DNA from: Frigoribacterium sp. CG_9.8
Lineage (GTDB): Bacteria; Actinomycetota; Actinomycetes; Actinomycetales; Microbacteriaceae
Length of the DNA stretch: 64,000 nt
Assembly: GCF_015751965.1 (NCBI RefSeq)
Contig: NZ_JADOVH010000001.1
Coordinates: 682,001 to 746,000, forward strand
Direction: 5' to 3'
In this document: one piece after another, positions 1 to 12,132 of the stretch
Position numbering within the stretch: the stretch's first letter is position 1
Layout of the letters: every line of letters starts with the position of its first letter
The notes under the pieces: model-generated
Database searches by the model: none
What the model was told of the DNA's origin: nothing
The model's input: only the letters and a program-made list of their open reading frames with translations
Made by a program: the position numbers and the translations under genes

Positions 1-467
1 CGTGCGATCGATGCCACCACAGCCGTGGTCGCCCGAATCAGGTCGTGCGGGGCGAGTTCGAGGTCGAACCCGCGACGCCCCCCGGAGACGAACACCGTGT
101 CGAATAACTCTGCGGTCTCGTCGAGCACGGTGCGCAGCAGGGTCTTCTGACCGATCGGACTGATGCCGCCGACCAGGTATCCCGTGCGCCTCTCTGCCAT
201 GGCTGGGTCAGCCAGTACTGCTTTTTTTGCGCCGAGCACGCTGGCAAAGGTCTTGAGATCGAGCATGCCCGATACCGGGACTATGGCGACGGCGAGAGTG
301 CCATCGACATCCGCCACAAGCGTCTTGAACACCCGTGCTGGCTCGAGGCCGAGCACGGTCGCTGCCTCCAAACCAAAGCTCGTGTTCGCCGTGTCATGCG
401 CGTAGCCATGTTCGATAAAGGCAATGCCCAGAGCTGCGAGGGCGACAGTGGCGGGGGTGGCGGTCAC
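1..467 (-). CDS. ybaK: Cys-tRNA(Pro) deacylase YbaK/EbsC (3' end cut by window)
   Basis: Trans-editing enzyme of the YbaK/EbsC family; known members hydrolyse cysteine wrongly charged on tRNA-Pro in the cytoplasm. About 155 residues are present and the C-terminus runs off the left edge. Seen in the translation: an N-terminal helix, EHGYAHDTANTSFG, the conserved lysine in RVFKTLVAD, VPVSGMLDLK, the glycine-rich loop GYLVGGISPIGQK and FVSGGRRGFDLELAP near the cut, in family order. The GTG start (467-465) overlaps the TGA of glgX (466-464) as GTGA, so translational coupling to glgX is likely. The link to glycogen debranching is probably only positional. Confident on the family; substrate preference is inferred. 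Confidence 0.9.
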   Translation of the reverse strand, partial: MTATPATVALAALGIAFIEHGYAHDTANTSFGLEAATVLGLEPARVFKTLVADVDGTLAVAIVPVSGMLDLKTFASVLGAKKAVLADPAMAERRTGYLVGGISPIGQKTLLRTVLDETAELFDTVFVSGGRRGFDLELAPHDLIRATTAVVASIA

Positions 468-2596
468 GATGAGTGTGCGAGAAACAACTGCATCGAGGCT
501 GGCGCGAGAATCTGCTGCGAACCGGGCGCGTGCATCTCGACGGTGGCAGTGTCGTGAGCGCCGTGGGCGGCAGTGTCGTCAGCGCTGTTCCAGAGCAGTT
601 CGTAGGATGTCACTCCGTCGTGATGCGGAAGGATCACGGTCTCGGGCGCTTCCAGTCCGTGCACGATGAGCAGGATGCGATTGAACTCCTCGAACTCGGG
701 CGTGGATGCCGCGAGGTACTGGAGCGTGCGCTCTTTCGGTGAGTCCCAATCCTCGATCGACATCGAGAGGCCCTCTTTGTTGAACCAGTCCATCTGGGTT
801 GCCGACGGCACAGTCTCGCCGAAGATTCCAAAGCGGCTCGGGCGCAGTGCCGGGTTTTCCCGCCGCAGTCTCAGCAGCTTCTGTGAGACCAGCAGCAGCT
901 CGTCCTGCCAATCTTCACGCTCCCACGGTAGCCATGTCAGCTCACTGTCATGACAATAGGCGTTGTTGTTCCCTCGCTGGCTGCGACCGAATTCGTCGCC
1001 GGCTGTGATCATCGGTAAGCCAGCAGAGAGCAGCAGGGTGCCGAGCAGGTTGCGGATGGCTTTCTCGCGCGCGGAGAGAATTATCGGGTCGTGGGTCGGA
1101 CCTTCCACCCCATAGTTGAACGAGTGGTTGCTGTCGGTACCGTCACGGTTGTTTTCGCCGTTTCCGAGATTGTGCTTGTGGTTGTAGGCAGTGAGATCTG
1201 CGAGGGTGAAGCCGTCGTGCGCCGTGACGAAGTTCACAGAGGCGAGCGGCCCGCGCTCCTGAGAAAAGACGCCCCTAGAGCCGGAGAGCTTCGAAGCGAA
1301 CGGACCGATGCCGATCGGTGCTACCCCGTTCGCGCGAGCCGCAGCAATATCAGTGAGCCAGAAATCGCGGGTGCGGTCACGATAGTCGTCGTTCCACTCC
1401 GACCACGGCTCAGGAAAGTTGCCGACCTGCCAGCCGCCCATCCCCACGTCCCAGGGTTCGGCGATCATCTTCACGCCCTGCAGCTGAGGATCGGAAACGA
1501 TCGCCTCGATCAGCGGATGATGCGGGTCGAAATCACCCCGTTCGTCACGCCCGAGAGTCGCAGCGAGATCGAACCGAAAACCATCGATCTGCACCTCGTT
1601 TGCCCAGTACCGCAAAGAATCGAGCACGAGCTGCTGCGCGGCCGGCAGTGCGAAGTTCACGGTGTTGCCGCATCCGGTCACATCGATGTAGCTGCCCGCG
1701 GAATCCTGCCGATAATACGACGCGTTGTCGAGACCGCGCAGGGAGGTAGTCACACCGGTCGCACCCTCTTCGGCGGTGTGGTTATAGACCACGTCGAGAA
1801 CGACCTCGAGCCCAGCCTCGTGGAGCAGCTTGACCATGCCCTTGAATTCCCGCAGCACAGCGCCGGTGCCACCAAACTGGGCGTCCCGGCTGGCGTACGC
1901 AGCGTGAGGGGTGAAGAAATTTAGAGTGTTGTAGCCCCAGTAATTGCTGAGGCCCTGGGTGATGAGACGCTGTTCGCTCACGAACTGATGCACGGGCAAC
2001 AGTTGGATCGTCGTGACACCGAGATCCTTGAGGTAATTGATCGCCGAGTCGTGGGCGAGTCCGGCATAGGTGCCGCGGAGCTCCTCCGGCACGGCCGGGT
2101 TCAGCTTCGAAATACCCCGAGCATGGGCCTCGTAGAGCACGGTATGGTCGAGCGGCACGGCGGGTTTAGTGGCTCCGGCCCAGTCGAACTCGTCATCTTG
2201 CACATAACTTCGCCACTCACCCGACGCCGTGCGGGCCAGCCCACGGGCATAGGGATCGATCAGGTGAATACCGGAATCAAACCGATGGGTCGCACCGCTG
2301 GGTCCGCTCGCGCGCAGTGAATACCGGGTGCCAGCCACCAGGCCTGGCGAGATGCCCGACCAGACGCCGTCAGCATCCTTCTGTAACTGGATGCTTTCGG
2401 CGACCCAGGTCGGATCTTTGCTTCCGAAGATGCAGAGCTCGATAGCGGTGGCACTTGCCGACCAGACCCGCAGCGCGCCGCCGGTGGGCGTCGCCCGCAC
2501 GCCGAGGTGGCGAAGCGGATTTGGCCGACTCTGCGCATCACCGGTCGGCGAAACCGCGGTGCTCAGCAGATCGGCGGTCGGATCGGTCACAGGCAT
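464..2596 (-). CDS. glgX: Glycogen debranching enzyme GlgX (GH13 isoamylase type)
   Basis: Predicted cytoplasmic alpha-1,6-glucosidase that removes short side chains from glycogen limit dextrin. About 710 residues, normal for the family. An N-terminal CBM48-like domain (about residues 25-130) precedes a GH13 barrel. The catalytic set is visible: nucleophile D343 in GFRFDLAATLGR, acid/base E380 in IAEPWDVG and transition-state D461 in TAHDGFTL. GNGENNRDGTDSNHS after it is typical of GlgX/TreX. The ATG at 2596 is preferred over upstream codons because a TACTCT hexamer lies 7 nt upstream, suggesting a leaderless message. ybaK follows with a 4-bp overlap. The debranched chains could feed TreY/TreZ at the right end of the window (inference). 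Confidence 0.95.
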   Translation of the reverse strand: MPVTDPTADLLSTAVSPTGDAQSRPNPLRHLGVRATPTGGALRVWSASATAIELCIFGSKDPTWVAESIQLQKDADGVWSGISPGLVAGTRYSLRASGPSGATHRFDSGIHLIDPYARGLARTASGEWRSYVQDDEFDWAGATKPAVPLDHTVLYEAHARGISKLNPAVPEELRGTYAGLAHDSAINYLKDLGVTTIQLLPVHQFVSEQRLITQGLSNYWGYNTLNFFTPHAAYASRDAQFGGTGAVLREFKGMVKLLHEAGLEVVLDVVYNHTAEEGATGVTTSLRGLDNASYYRQDSAGSYIDVTGCGNTVNFALPAAQQLVLDSLRYWANEVQIDGFRFDLAATLGRDERGDFDPHHPLIEAIVSDPQLQGVKMIAEPWDVGMGGWQVGNFPEPWSEWNDDYRDRTRDFWLTDIAAARANGVAPIGIGPFASKLSGSRGVFSQERGPLASVNFVTAHDGFTLADLTAYNHKHNLGNGENNRDGTDSNHSFNYGVEGPTHDPIILSAREKAIRNLLGTLLLSAGLPMITAGDEFGRSQRGNNNAYCHDSELTWLPWEREDWQDELLLVSQKLLRLRRENPALRPSRFGIFGETVPSATQMDWFNKEGLSMSIEDWDSPKERTLQYLAASTPEFEEFNRILLIVHGLEAPETVILPHHDGVTSYELLWNSADDTAAHGAHDTATVEMHAPGSQQILAPASMQLFLAHSS

Positions 2597-2603
2597 GCGT
2601 TCT

Positions 2604-2609
2604 AGAGTA
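2604..2609 (-). promoter_or_regulatory. Putative -10 of glgX (leaderless)
   Basis: TACTCT on the minus strand ends 7 nt before the glgX ATG and no Shine-Dalgarno sequence is present. This spacing would put the transcription start at or next to the start codon. Confidence 0.5.
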
Positions 2610-2693
2610 GAGGCCCGGATGCCGCGCAACCTGCGGCGTCAACCCAGCTGGAGTCAACGCCATCGGGGGTCAACGAAACTGGGGGTGTCGCCC

Positions 2694-3893
2694 GTGTCCG
2701 TGTATCTCGACCATGCCGCCACCACCCCCATGCTGCCGGCGGCGATCGCGGCCTACACGACGGCCCTCTCACTCGTCGGCAATCCGTCATCCATTCACTC
2801 CCAGGGCCAAAACGCCAAGCGGATGCTGGAGGAGGCGCGCGAGCGTGTCGCCGAGTCGCTGGGGTGCGATCCGATCGAGATCGTCTTCACGTCCGGCGGA
2901 ACCGAGGCGGTGAATCTGGCGGTGAAAGGGCTGTACTGGGCGCGAAACGCGGGCGGCACTCACCCGCGGATCCTCGTGCCTCGCGGCGAACACCATGCAA
3001 CGATCGACACAGTCGAATGGCTCGAACGCCACGCTGGCGCTGTGATCGAGTGGGTGCCGATCGACGAACTCGGCCGGGTGAGATTGAATGCGCTCGCTCG
3101 TTTGCTCGAGGAACACGACGACGTCGCCCTCGTGACACTGCTGTGGGCCAATAACGAGGTCGGTACGGTGCAGCCGGTCGCCGAGGTGGCTGCACTTGCG
3201 GCCCGCCACGGGGTTCCGGTGCACTCCGACGCGATCTCGGCGTATCGTCACGTGTCAATCGACTTTGCTGCCACCAACCTCGCGGCGCTCTCCGTTTCGG
3301 CGCACAAGATCGGCGGACCACAGGGCATAGGCGCCCTCGTTCTCAACCGGTCGGCCGTGGTCGTGCCTCTGATCCACGGCGGGGGCCAGCAGCGTGATGT
3401 GCGATCAGGCACCCAGGATGTACCCGCCGCGATCTCCTTCGGTGTCGCGGCGCAGCATCCGGTGTCGTCGTTCGCGCCTCTCCGCGACCGCCTGATCGCC
3501 GGCGTACGCACAGCCGTGCCGTCGGCGGTTCTGCGTGGTGACCCCGATTCTGTCGCACGGCTGGACAACAATGTGCATTTCACTTTTCCCGGCTGCGAGG
3601 GAGACTCGCTGCTGTTCCTCCTTGACAGCGCCGGCGTCTCGGTGAGTACCGGCTCGGCCTGCCGGGCCGGAATTCCGGAGGCATCCCACGTGCTGCTCGG
3701 CATGGGACTCAGCGAAGTGGATGCCCGCGGCGCCCTGCGGGTCACCGTTGGACACTCCACCACGGACGCCGACATCGACACGTTCCTCGAGGCGCTGCCG
3801 CAGGCTGTCGCCCGAGCGAGTCGGGCAGGTCTGAGCGACCGGGACGTCACGCTGCGACCAGTCGGCGTTGGTGTGTCCGGTATTGATGCGTAA
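2694..3893 (+). CDS. Cysteine desulfurase, NifS/IscS-like (class V aminotransferase fold)
   Basis: PLP enzyme that moves sulfur from cysteine to an active-site cysteine. The neighbour mnmA suggests it supplies persulfide for tRNA 2-thiouridine. About 399 residues. Seen: VYLDHAATTP at the N-terminus, SGGTEAVNLA, EHHATIDTVEWL, PLP lysine K205 in SAHKIGGPQG and catalytic C323 in STGSACRAGIPEASHVL. Odd point: the usual DAxQ segment reads DAIS (residues 179-182), so the glutamine near the PLP ring is replaced by serine. Start GTG 2694 is chosen because GGGGG lies about 8 nt upstream and the product begins just before the conserved motif; GTG 2685 is an alternative. It overlaps the next gene by 8 bp. 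Confidence 0.92.
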   Translation: MSVYLDHAATTPMLPAAIAAYTTALSLVGNPSSIHSQGQNAKRMLEEARERVAESLGCDPIEIVFTSGGTEAVNLAVKGLYWARNAGGTHPRILVPRGEHHATIDTVEWLERHAGAVIEWVPIDELGRVRLNALARLLEEHDDVALVTLLWANNEVGTVQPVAEVAALAARHGVPVHSDAISAYRHVSIDFAATNLAALSVSAHKIGGPQGIGALVLNRSAVVVPLIHGGGQQRDVRSGTQDVPAAISFGVAAQHPVSSFAPLRDRLIAGVRTAVPSAVLRGDPDSVARLDNNVHFTFPGCEGDSLLFLLDSAGVSVSTGSACRAGIPEASHVLLGMGLSEVDARGALRVTVGHSTTDADIDTFLEALPQAVARASRAGLSDRDVTLRPVGVGVSGIDA

Positions 3894-4434
3894 GCGCGCT
3901 CGTTCGGCGATTGCTGGCGCATCCCTCGTGCTGTTGCTCGCCGTGGCCGGATGTTCCTCCTCCGACGTGCCAAAGCCGATGCCGACGCCGACGCAGAGCG
4001 TACCGGCGGATCCAGCGCTCACCTCGGTGTTTCCCGATGACTTCACCGGTGCTGTCGCCAAGACCGAGACCGTGCGGCTCGCAGACGCGATTGTGTCTCT
4101 GCTCCCGGCGTCGATCGTTGTGAACGTCGCCAATACCGAACAGCTGGTGCCAGCGACGGCCTCTTCCCGGTCCTATTACGGGGTATTGCGGATCATTTCG
4201 CTCGACCCCACCAACGATCCGGTCGCCATTTCGAAGGCGATGGTGCAGAAAATCGAAGCCTCGGGGTGGACCCAGCGTGAGTCCTCCGATGACGCAACCG
4301 GCGTGCACCTGGTCACGCTCCTGAGCAACAGCAAGCCCAATATCTCCTGGCTCCTGCAGCTGAGCGGGGACCCGAGGGTCGCCGGGCAGTCAGTGATCCA
4401 GCTACAGCTCGTCAGCCCGGACCTGCCAAGCTAG
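3886..4434 (+). CDS. Small secreted lipoprotein of unknown function
   Basis: About 182 residues. The N-terminus is a lipoprotein signal: MRKRAR, a hydrophobic stretch, then the lipobox LLAVAGC followed by SSS. The mature part starts with a Pro/Thr-rich linker (about residues 27-45) and continues as a roughly 135-residue globular domain with no family I recognise. The ATG lies inside the last codons of the cysteine desulfurase (8-bp overlap), so the two are probably co-translated. A membrane-anchored protein between two tRNA-thiolation genes has no obvious part in that pathway, and I propose no function. Confidence 0.8.
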   Translation: MRKRARSAIAGASLVLLLAVAGCSSSDVPKPMPTPTQSVPADPALTSVFPDDFTGAVAKTETVRLADAIVSLLPASIVVNVANTEQLVPATASSRSYYGVLRIISLDPTNDPVAISKAMVQKIEASGWTQRESSDDATGVHLVTLLSNSKPNISWLLQLSGDPRVAGQSVIQLQLVSPDLPS

Positions 4435-4500
4435 TCGCTGCTCCGATCCTGCCCGGTTGGTCGCGGCTCCGTTCTGTGGAGTGGCTCCGCACCCCGCACC

Positions 4501-4506
4501 TACACT
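4501..4506 (+). promoter_or_regulatory. Putative -10 of mnmA
   Basis: TACACT, then GGAGG, lies 7 nt before the mnmA ATG. Either the mRNA is leaderless or the leader is only a few bases long, in which case GGAGG would not be transcribed in full. Confidence 0.5.
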
Positions 4507-4513
4507 GGAGGCC

Positions 4514-5623
4514 ATGAAGATTTTGGCGGCGATGAGTGGAGGGGTCGACTCCGCTGTCGCCGCAGCGCGCGCGGTCGAAGCCGGTCACGAGGTCGTTGGC
4601 GTGCATCTTGCGCTCAGCCGGATGCCCGGAACCCTCCGCACCGGAGCTCGCGGATGCTGCACCATCGAAGATTCGATGGACGCGCAGCGAGCAGCCAACA
4701 TCATCGGAATTCCCTACTACGTGTGGGACTTTTCCGAGCGATTTAAACTCGATGTGGTCGACGACTTCATCGCCGAGTATTCCGCGGGTCGCACCCCGAA
4801 CCCATGCATGCGCTGCAACGAGCGCATCAAATTTGCGGCGCTGCTCGAGAAGGCGCTCGACCTCGGGTTCGACGCCGTGGCCACCGGTCATTACGCCAGT
4901 ATCCGCACCGACGACGATGGCAACCGCGAACTTCACCGGGCTGCGGACTGGGCCAAAGACCAGTCCTATGTGCTTGGGGTGCTAACGGCGGAACAGCTCG
5001 CGCACAGCATGTTCCCGCTCGGGGCGACGCCGAGCAAGGCGGAAGTTCGTGCGGAGGCTGCCGAGCGCGGATTCAGCGTGGCGACGAAGCCGGACAGCCA
5101 CGACATCTGCTTCATCCCGGACGGCGACACCCGCGGCTGGCTCGCCGATCGAGTTGGTGCAGAAGCTGGGGTCATCCTCGAGCGCGATGGATCCGTGGTT
5201 GGAAGCCACGACGGAGCCGCAGCGTTCACCGTCGGCCAGCGCAAAGGTCTGCATCTTGGCGTGCCATCACCGGATGGCCGTCCCCGCTTCGTCCTTGAGG
5301 TTCGTCCGTCGAGCAACACTGTCGTTGTCGGTCCGAAAGAGGCGCTGGATCTTGCCGTGGTCGCCGGATCCAAGTACAGTTGGGCCGGCCGCGCGCCCGC
5401 AGACCCCCACACTGAGTTCGCCTGCCACGTGCAGATCCGTGCCCATGCCGACCCGGTCCCTGCGGTTGCGGTGCTTCGGGATGGTGAGCTCGTCATCCGC
5501 CCGGACATGCCGCTCAACGGCGTCGCGCCCGGCCAGACCGCAGTGCTGTATCTCGGCACCCGGGTGCTCGGGCAATGCACGATTGACCGCACCGTCTCCG
5601 CAGTTGCCCTGCCAGTGAGCTGA
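4514..5623 (+). CDS. mnmA: tRNA-specific 2-thiouridylase MnmA
   Basis: Installs the 2-thio group on U34 of tRNA-Lys, -Glu and -Gln, using ATP and a persulfide sulfur. About 369 residues, normal for the family. Seen: ATP PP-loop [13 protein letters not shown] at the N-terminus, catalytic Cys98 in [14 protein letters not shown], second Cys199 in [11 protein letters not shown], the GHYA motif, and the C-terminal barrel with [12 protein letters not shown]. The ATG at 4514 starts exactly at the PP-loop strand and sits 7 nt after a TACACT hexamer. The cysteine desulfurase 0.6 kb upstream is a plausible sulfur donor. No unusual residues noted. Confidence 0.96.
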   Translation: MKILAAMSGGVDSAVAAARAVEAGHEVVGVHLALSRMPGTLRTGARGCCTIEDSMDAQRAANIIGIPYYVWDFSERFKLDVVDDFIAEYSAGRTPNPCMRCNERIKFAALLEKALDLGFDAVATGHYASIRTDDDGNRELHRAADWAKDQSYVLGVLTAEQLAHSMFPLGATPSKAEVRAEAAERGFSVATKPDSHDICFIPDGDTRGWLADRVGAEAGVILERDGSVVGSHDGAAAFTVGQRKGLHLGVPSPDGRPRFVLEVRPSSNTVVVGPKEALDLAVVAGSKYSWAGRAPADPHTEFACHVQIRAHADPVPAVAVLRDGELVIRPDMPLNGVAPGQTAVLYLGTRVLGQCTIDRTVSAVALPVS

Positions 5624-5657
5624 GCCACTCCGGGTGCGGTCGCTCAGCCGTCGAACC

Positions 5658-7979
<2,322 letters not shown>

Positions 7980-8025
7980 TGTCGCGCGTAAACATCGCGT
8001 GACGATCCGCTCGTCTTCGTTGCAC

Positions 8026-8045
8026 ACCCCTGCCAAAGGGGTTTT
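8026..8045 (+). terminator. Weak intrinsic terminator after ligA
   Basis: A 6-bp perfect stem (ACCCCT/AGGGGT) with a 5-nt loop, followed by TTTT, lies about 50 bp after the ligA stop. A TACTAT hexamer at 8052-8057 could start transcription of the next gene. Confidence 0.5.
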
Positions 8046-8117
8046 CGGCCGTACTATTCAAGGGACATCGACTTTCCCTTCGCTCTTGGTTTTTTCATCT
8101 AATTCCAAATCTAACGA

Positions 8118-9533
8118 TTGGATCCATTCACCGTGTTGTTCGATGTCGCTGCAGTCTCCTCCTCCGGCGTGTTCGGTGGGGTCGCCGCGGCCTTTGGCAT
8201 TCACGAAATCAGCAACCAGATCGCCGCGATGGTCGTGGGAATAGTCCCTGTGACACGTGGTGAATCTGTTGTCGGCGGGCTGTCCTCTCCGTACGGTTCG
8301 GGCGCGGGTATCCTCGCGTACGGCGGCCCACAGCCCTCAGATGTAGCTTTGGCGTCGATTTACTCCGCGCCCTCGGATCCGGCGCTTCTGTTCCGGCTCA
8401 GCGGCAGTAAGACCCTTGATCGCCTCACCGTGCTGTCTGTTTCCGAGGTGGCAGCATTCGTCGCAGGCAACCCTGCAGCCGTGAGTCGACTGCTGGTGAG
8501 CCCGCCCCGAGCAAGCTCCGTCGCAGCCTGGTGGGCAGCCATTCCGAGCTCCGCGCAGAAGAAACTTGCCACGGCTGCGCCCGTGGTGGTCGGCAACCTC
8601 GACGGCGTACCGGTCGCTGTGCGAGACCGAGCAAATCGACTCACCCTCACCCAGGCCGTGACACAGCTTCAGGCGTCCATTGACTCAGGTGCCGGTCGAG
8701 CGAAGCTAATCGAGAAGCGCCACCACCTCAACATCCTCACGCAGGTCGCAAAGACCCTCAAACACTCCTCAGGGGAGCCGGATCGGCAGTTGCTCACGCT
8801 TGATCCCTCCGGGGAGGTGCGGGCAGCGATCGTAGTCGGCAATCTTGCCACCGCCGACTATGTGAGCTATCTGGTGCCTGGGATGTTCTTCACCGTGCAG
8901 GGCCAGATGTACGACTGGACCGTCATCGCGCAGGACCTGCAGGTGCAACATTCCGAGTGGCTCGCGACCTTGGCCGGTACGGACTCTACGCTCGCGGGCA
9001 AAACTGCCGCAACGGTTGCCTGGATCGGCTATCAGACCCCCGGTGCGCTCGATATCGCATCGCTCGATCGCGCGGAAAGTGGGGCAAACCTCCTCGGGCA
9101 TGCCATCCAGGGCATCCGTGCCACCCGGGCAGAATCTCCACCCTTCGTCAGCCTGATAACGCATTCCTACGGCTCTACCGCCGCCATGATGGAACTCGCC
9201 AACGGCGGCATGACAGTGGATGCCCTTGCCATCGTCGGTTCCCCGGGGTCTGCAGTGCAGTCGGCCTCTGACCTCGCAGTGAAAGATGGAAACGTCTTCG
9301 TCGGTGAAGCGGCCTGGGACCCGGTCGTGAACACTGCCTTCTATGGCAGTGACCCCGGCGTGAGCGCGTTTGGTGCTCACCGGATGGATGTCGCTGCCGC
9401 GACCGACCCGATAACCCGCCAGTCGCTGGCCGCAGCTGTTGGCCACCTCGGATACTTTGACATTGGCACGACTGCGATGCGTAACTTCGCGCTGATCGGC
9501 CTCAATCAGAGTGCCCTCGTCTCCTCGCGATGA
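8118..9533 (+). CDS. Alpha/beta hydrolase of the DUF1023 type
   Basis: About 471 residues. The C-terminal part has the DUF1023 alpha/beta hydrolase signature of actinobacteria: a NLDGVPVAVRDRANR segment in the middle, SLITHSYGS as nucleophile elbow, then AIVGSPGSAV and WDPV with a late histidine (GAHRMD). The N-terminal 110 residues are hydrophobic and glycine-rich and may be a poor signal or membrane segment. The start is uncertain: TTG 8118 opens the frame, while GTG 8133 (VLFDVAAV) is possible; neither has a good ribosome site. Substrate unknown. It stands alone between ligA and gatC. Confidence 0.8.
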   Translation: MDPFTVLFDVAAVSSSGVFGGVAAAFGIHEISNQIAAMVVGIVPVTRGESVVGGLSSPYGSGAGILAYGGPQPSDVALASIYSAPSDPALLFRLSGSKTLDRLTVLSVSEVAAFVAGNPAAVSRLLVSPPRASSVAAWWAAIPSSAQKKLATAAPVVVGNLDGVPVAVRDRANRLTLTQAVTQLQASIDSGAGRAKLIEKRHHLNILTQVAKTLKHSSGEPDRQLLTLDPSGEVRAAIVVGNLATADYVSYLVPGMFFTVQGQMYDWTVIAQDLQVQHSEWLATLAGTDSTLAGKTAATVAWIGYQTPGALDIASLDRAESGANLLGHAIQGIRATRAESPPFVSLITHSYGSTAAMMELANGGMTVDALAIVGSPGSAVQSASDLAVKDGNVFVGEAAWDPVVNTAFYGSDPGVSAFGAHRMDVAAATDPITRQSLAAAVGHLGYFDIGTTAMRNFALIGLNQSALVSSR

Positions 9534-9626
9534 CTTTGCGCTGACTTCGCGCTGACCTCGCGCTGACCTCGCGACGGGTCGAATAGACTCGATTGTCCCC
9601 CCAAGCGATCCAACGCACGGAGTTCC

Positions 9627-9950
9627 ATGTCTGAAAATCCTGGCGACCCTGACGGCCGCATCACCACCGACCAGGTCGCGCATCTCGCGTACCTCGCGCG
9701 TATTGCGCTCACCCCGGACGAGATCGAGAAGCTCACCGGTGAACTCGGTGTGATCATCGACTCGATCGCCAAGGTCTCCCAGGTTGCGACGGCGGATGTT
9801 CCGGCCACGAGTCATCCGATCCCGCTGACCAACGTGTTCCGACCTGACGTGATCGGCGCGACTCTCTCGCAGGAGCAGGCTCTGAGCGGTGCTCCCGAAC
9901 ACGACGGAAGCCGGTTCAAGGTCTCCGCGATCCTGGGGGAGGAGCAGTAA
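9627..9950 (+). CDS. gatC: Asp/Glu-tRNA amidotransferase subunit C
   Basis: Small stabilising subunit of the GatCAB complex that converts Glu-tRNA-Gln and/or Asp-tRNA-Asn to the correct aminoacyl-tRNA. 107 residues, family length about 95-100. Seen: [25 protein letters not shown] near the N-terminus and a C-terminal segment with LRPDV-like ([11 protein letters not shown]) and [10 protein letters not shown] at the end. Its TAA overlaps the gatA ATG by one base (TAATG), indicating coupled translation. A TAGACT hexamer near 9585 could be the -10, giving a short leader. Confidence 0.95.
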   Translation: MSENPGDPDGRITTDQVAHLAYLARIALTPDEIEKLTGELGVIIDSIAKVSQVATADVPATSHPIPLTNVFRPDVIGATLSQEQALSGAPEHDGSRFKVSAILGEEQ

Positions 9951-11494
9951 TGGCTCACACAAACGCCGCTGGCGGCGATGGCACCGCCGACCTCACCCGG
10001 CTGAGCGCGGCATCCCTCAGCGAACTGCTCATCAGCCGCGAAGTCTCGAGCGTCGAAGTCACCAGGGCCCATTTGGACCGTATCGCGGCGGTTGATGGCG
10101 ATGTGCATGCCTTCCTCCATGTCTCGAAGGACGCGCTCGACACCGCAGAGGGCGTGGATGTGCTCCGCCGCATTGGCAACCAGCTGCCACCGCTCGCCGG
10201 AGTCCCGATCGCCATCAAGGACGTGCTGTGCACGCTGGATATGCCGTCCACAGCGGGCAGCAAGATCCTCGAGGGCTGGATTCCCCCGTACGATGCAACC
10301 GTGGTTCGCAAGCTCCGTGAGGCCTTCCTCGTGCCGCTCGGCAAGACCAACATGGACGAATTCGCCATGGGATCCTCCACCGAGCACTCGGCCTACGGTG
10401 TCACCCATAACCCGTGGGATCTCGACCGCATCCCCGGAGGGTCTGGCGGAGGAAGCGCCGCGGCAGTAGCCGCATTCGAAGCACCACTCGCGCTCGGCTC
10501 AGACACCGGCGGCTCGATTCGGCAGCCGGCCGCTGTCACCGGATCCGTCGGGGTCAAGCCCACCTATGGCGGTGTCAGTCGGTATGGCGCGATCGCGCTC
10601 GCCAGCTCGCTCGATCAGGTGGGGCCCGTTGCCCGCACGGTTCTCGATGCCGCCATGTTGCACGACGTGATCGGTGGTCACGATCCACGAGATTCCACTT
10701 CCCTTCGAGACGAATGGCCCAGTTTTACCGCCGCTGCGAGGGCCGGACAGCTCAAGCGCAACCTCAACGGGGTGAAGATCGGGGTCGTGAAAGAGCTCGA
10801 CGCTCCTGGCTTCCAGGCCGGGGTCAGCCAGCGATTCCACGAGACTCTCGATCTGCTCGCCTCCAACGGAGCAGAGATTGTCGAAGTCAGCGCACCGAAC
10901 TTCGAATACGCGGTTGCCGCCTACTACCTAATCCTTCCGGCTGAGGCATCCAGCAACCTCGCAAAGTTCGATTCTGTGCGATTCGGGCTCCGCGTGAACC
11001 CTGTGGGGGGAGGGACGGTCGAGGATGTCATGGCCGCCACCCGCGAGGCCGGATTCGGTCCGGAGGTCAAGCGCCGCGTCATCCTCGGAACCTATGCCCT
11101 GAGCGCCGGCTACTACGACGCGTACTACGGCAGTGCACAAAAGGTGCGCACGCTCATCCAGCGCGACTTCGCCGCAGCATTTGAGAAGGCGGACATCCTG
11201 ATCAGCTCCGCGGCGCCCACGACGGCGTTCCGAATCGGTGAGAAGATCAACGATCCGCTCGCCATGTACCTGAACGACGTGACGACGATTCCGGCGAACC
11301 TCGCGGGGATTCCAGGCATGGGACTTCCGATGGGGCTCGCCCCGGAGGATGGACTGCCGACCGGACTGCAGCTCATGGCACCGGCGCGAGCGGATGCCCG
11401 GCTCTACGAAAACGGGGCGGCGATCGAGGCACTGCTCGAGGACAGCTGGGGGCACACCCTGATCAGCCAGGCCCCGGAGCTCGCAACGCGCTGA
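9950..11494 (+). CDS. gatA: Asp/Glu-tRNA amidotransferase subunit A
   Basis: Glutaminase subunit of GatCAB. It releases ammonia from glutamine for transfer to GatB. 514 residues. The amidase signature is clear: catalytic lysine in [10 protein letters not shown], then [11 protein letters not shown] and [16 protein letters not shown], which hold the cis-serine and nucleophile serine, followed by [16 protein letters not shown]. It is directly coupled to gatC. Its last 32 bp overlap convergently with the CGNR gene on the other strand. Its partner gatB lies 1.8 kb downstream rather than adjacent. Confidence 0.97.
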   Translation: MAHTNAAGGDGTADLTRLSAASLSELLISREVSSVEVTRAHLDRIAAVDGDVHAFLHVSKDALDTAEGVDVLRRIGNQLPPLAGVPIAIKDVLCTLDMPSTAGSKILEGWIPPYDATVVRKLREAFLVPLGKTNMDEFAMGSSTEHSAYGVTHNPWDLDRIPGGSGGGSAAAVAAFEAPLALGSDTGGSIRQPAAVTGSVGVKPTYGGVSRYGAIALASSLDQVGPVARTVLDAAMLHDVIGGHDPRDSTSLRDEWPSFTAAARAGQLKRNLNGVKIGVVKELDAPGFQAGVSQRFHETLDLLASNGAEIVEVSAPNFEYAVAAYYLILPAEASSNLAKFDSVRFGLRVNPVGGGTVEDVMAATREAGFGPEVKRRVILGTYALSAGYYDAYYGSAQKVRTLIQRDFAAAFEKADILISSAAPTTAFRIGEKINDPLAMYLNDVTTIPANLAGIPGMGLPMGLAPEDGLPTGLQLMAPARADARLYENGAAIEALLEDSWGHTLISQAPELATR

Positions 11495-12095
11495 CAGCTC
11501 GGTTCGGTCGATCCCCGCTTGGCGAAGTACGGAGCCTCACGAGGTGATCTCCAGCAGCCCGGTCGCGGAACGCAACCATATTCATCCGGTTGCCACATCG
11601 GATGCTGCAGAACCGTTTCGTCCCGTTGCGCGACAGGTCGACGAGAAGTCCGCTGCAGTCGTCCGCCTCGCAGAGCCTCAGCCGGTGGGTCTCGCCAGAG
11701 CGGATCACGTCCACCAGCGCCAGCGCGACTTCCACCTCGATCCGCTGGGCGAGCGGTGCGTCCGGCTCGGTCGCATGAAGATGCCAGGGCAATCCATCGT
11801 GGCGAGCGAGGTGCGGGAGTGCGCGCGACTCGAGCAACATGCCATTGATCGCCTCGACAGCGTCATCAATCCCCAGCCTCCAGAGGCTCTGGATGGCGGC
11901 GCGCGTCTGCCGCACCTCATCGAGCTCCGTGGCGTTGTTATCGATGCGTCCCGAGTAGGACCAGCCGATGAGAAACGCACCGAGTTGCTCGACTGTAGCG
12001 ATCTCGTCTAGGCCGCTGCGGGATGCTGCGGGGGAGCTGTTTACGAGCGAAACCGCAAACCCGAGAGTGTCCTGTGTGTCAGGGGCTAAACGCAA
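11463..12095 (-). CDS. CGNR zinc finger / ABATE-domain regulator
   Basis: Predicted transcriptional regulator, about 210 residues. The N-terminal ABATE-like domain starts with a typical DFA-like FAVSLVNSS segment. The C-terminal CGNR zinc finger is visible: [26 protein letters not shown] with [15 protein letters not shown]. The Cys pattern (C...C, C...C) and the RCGNR box are intact. About 30 residues after the finger are Arg/Pro-rich and overlap antisense with the end of gatA. The gene is divergent from the EamA permease that starts only 38 bp away, so it may regulate that permease and itself (inference). Confidence 0.85.
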   Translation of the reverse strand: MRLAPDTQDTLGFAVSLVNSSPAASRSGLDEIATVEQLGAFLIGWSYSGRIDNNATELDEVRQTRAAIQSLWRLGIDDAVEAINGMLLESRALPHLARHDGLPWHLHATEPDAPLAQRIEVEVALALVDVIRSGETHRLRLCEADDCSGLLVDLSRNGTKRFCSIRCGNRMNMVAFRDRAAGDHLVRLRTSPSGDRPNRAVSALRAPGPG

Positions 12096-12120
12096 TTTGA
12101 CTCCTTATCTGGCACCACAA

Positions 12121-12126
12121 TATCGT
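12121..12126 (+). promoter_or_regulatory. Putative -10 of the EamA gene (leaderless)
   Basis: TATCGT lies 6 nt before the ATG of the EamA permease, with no Shine-Dalgarno sequence in between. It sits in the 38-bp gap to the divergent CGNR gene. Confidence 0.45.
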
Positions 12127-12132
12127 GAGCAC

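Noticed and set aside
1091-1924. Plus-strand frame of 277 codons under glgX
   Set aside because: Antisense to the GlgX catalytic domain; no recognisable motif.
8769-9962. Long minus-strand frame (397 codons) under the DUF1023 and gatC genes
   Set aside because: It covers two genes and the gap between them and shows no family features.
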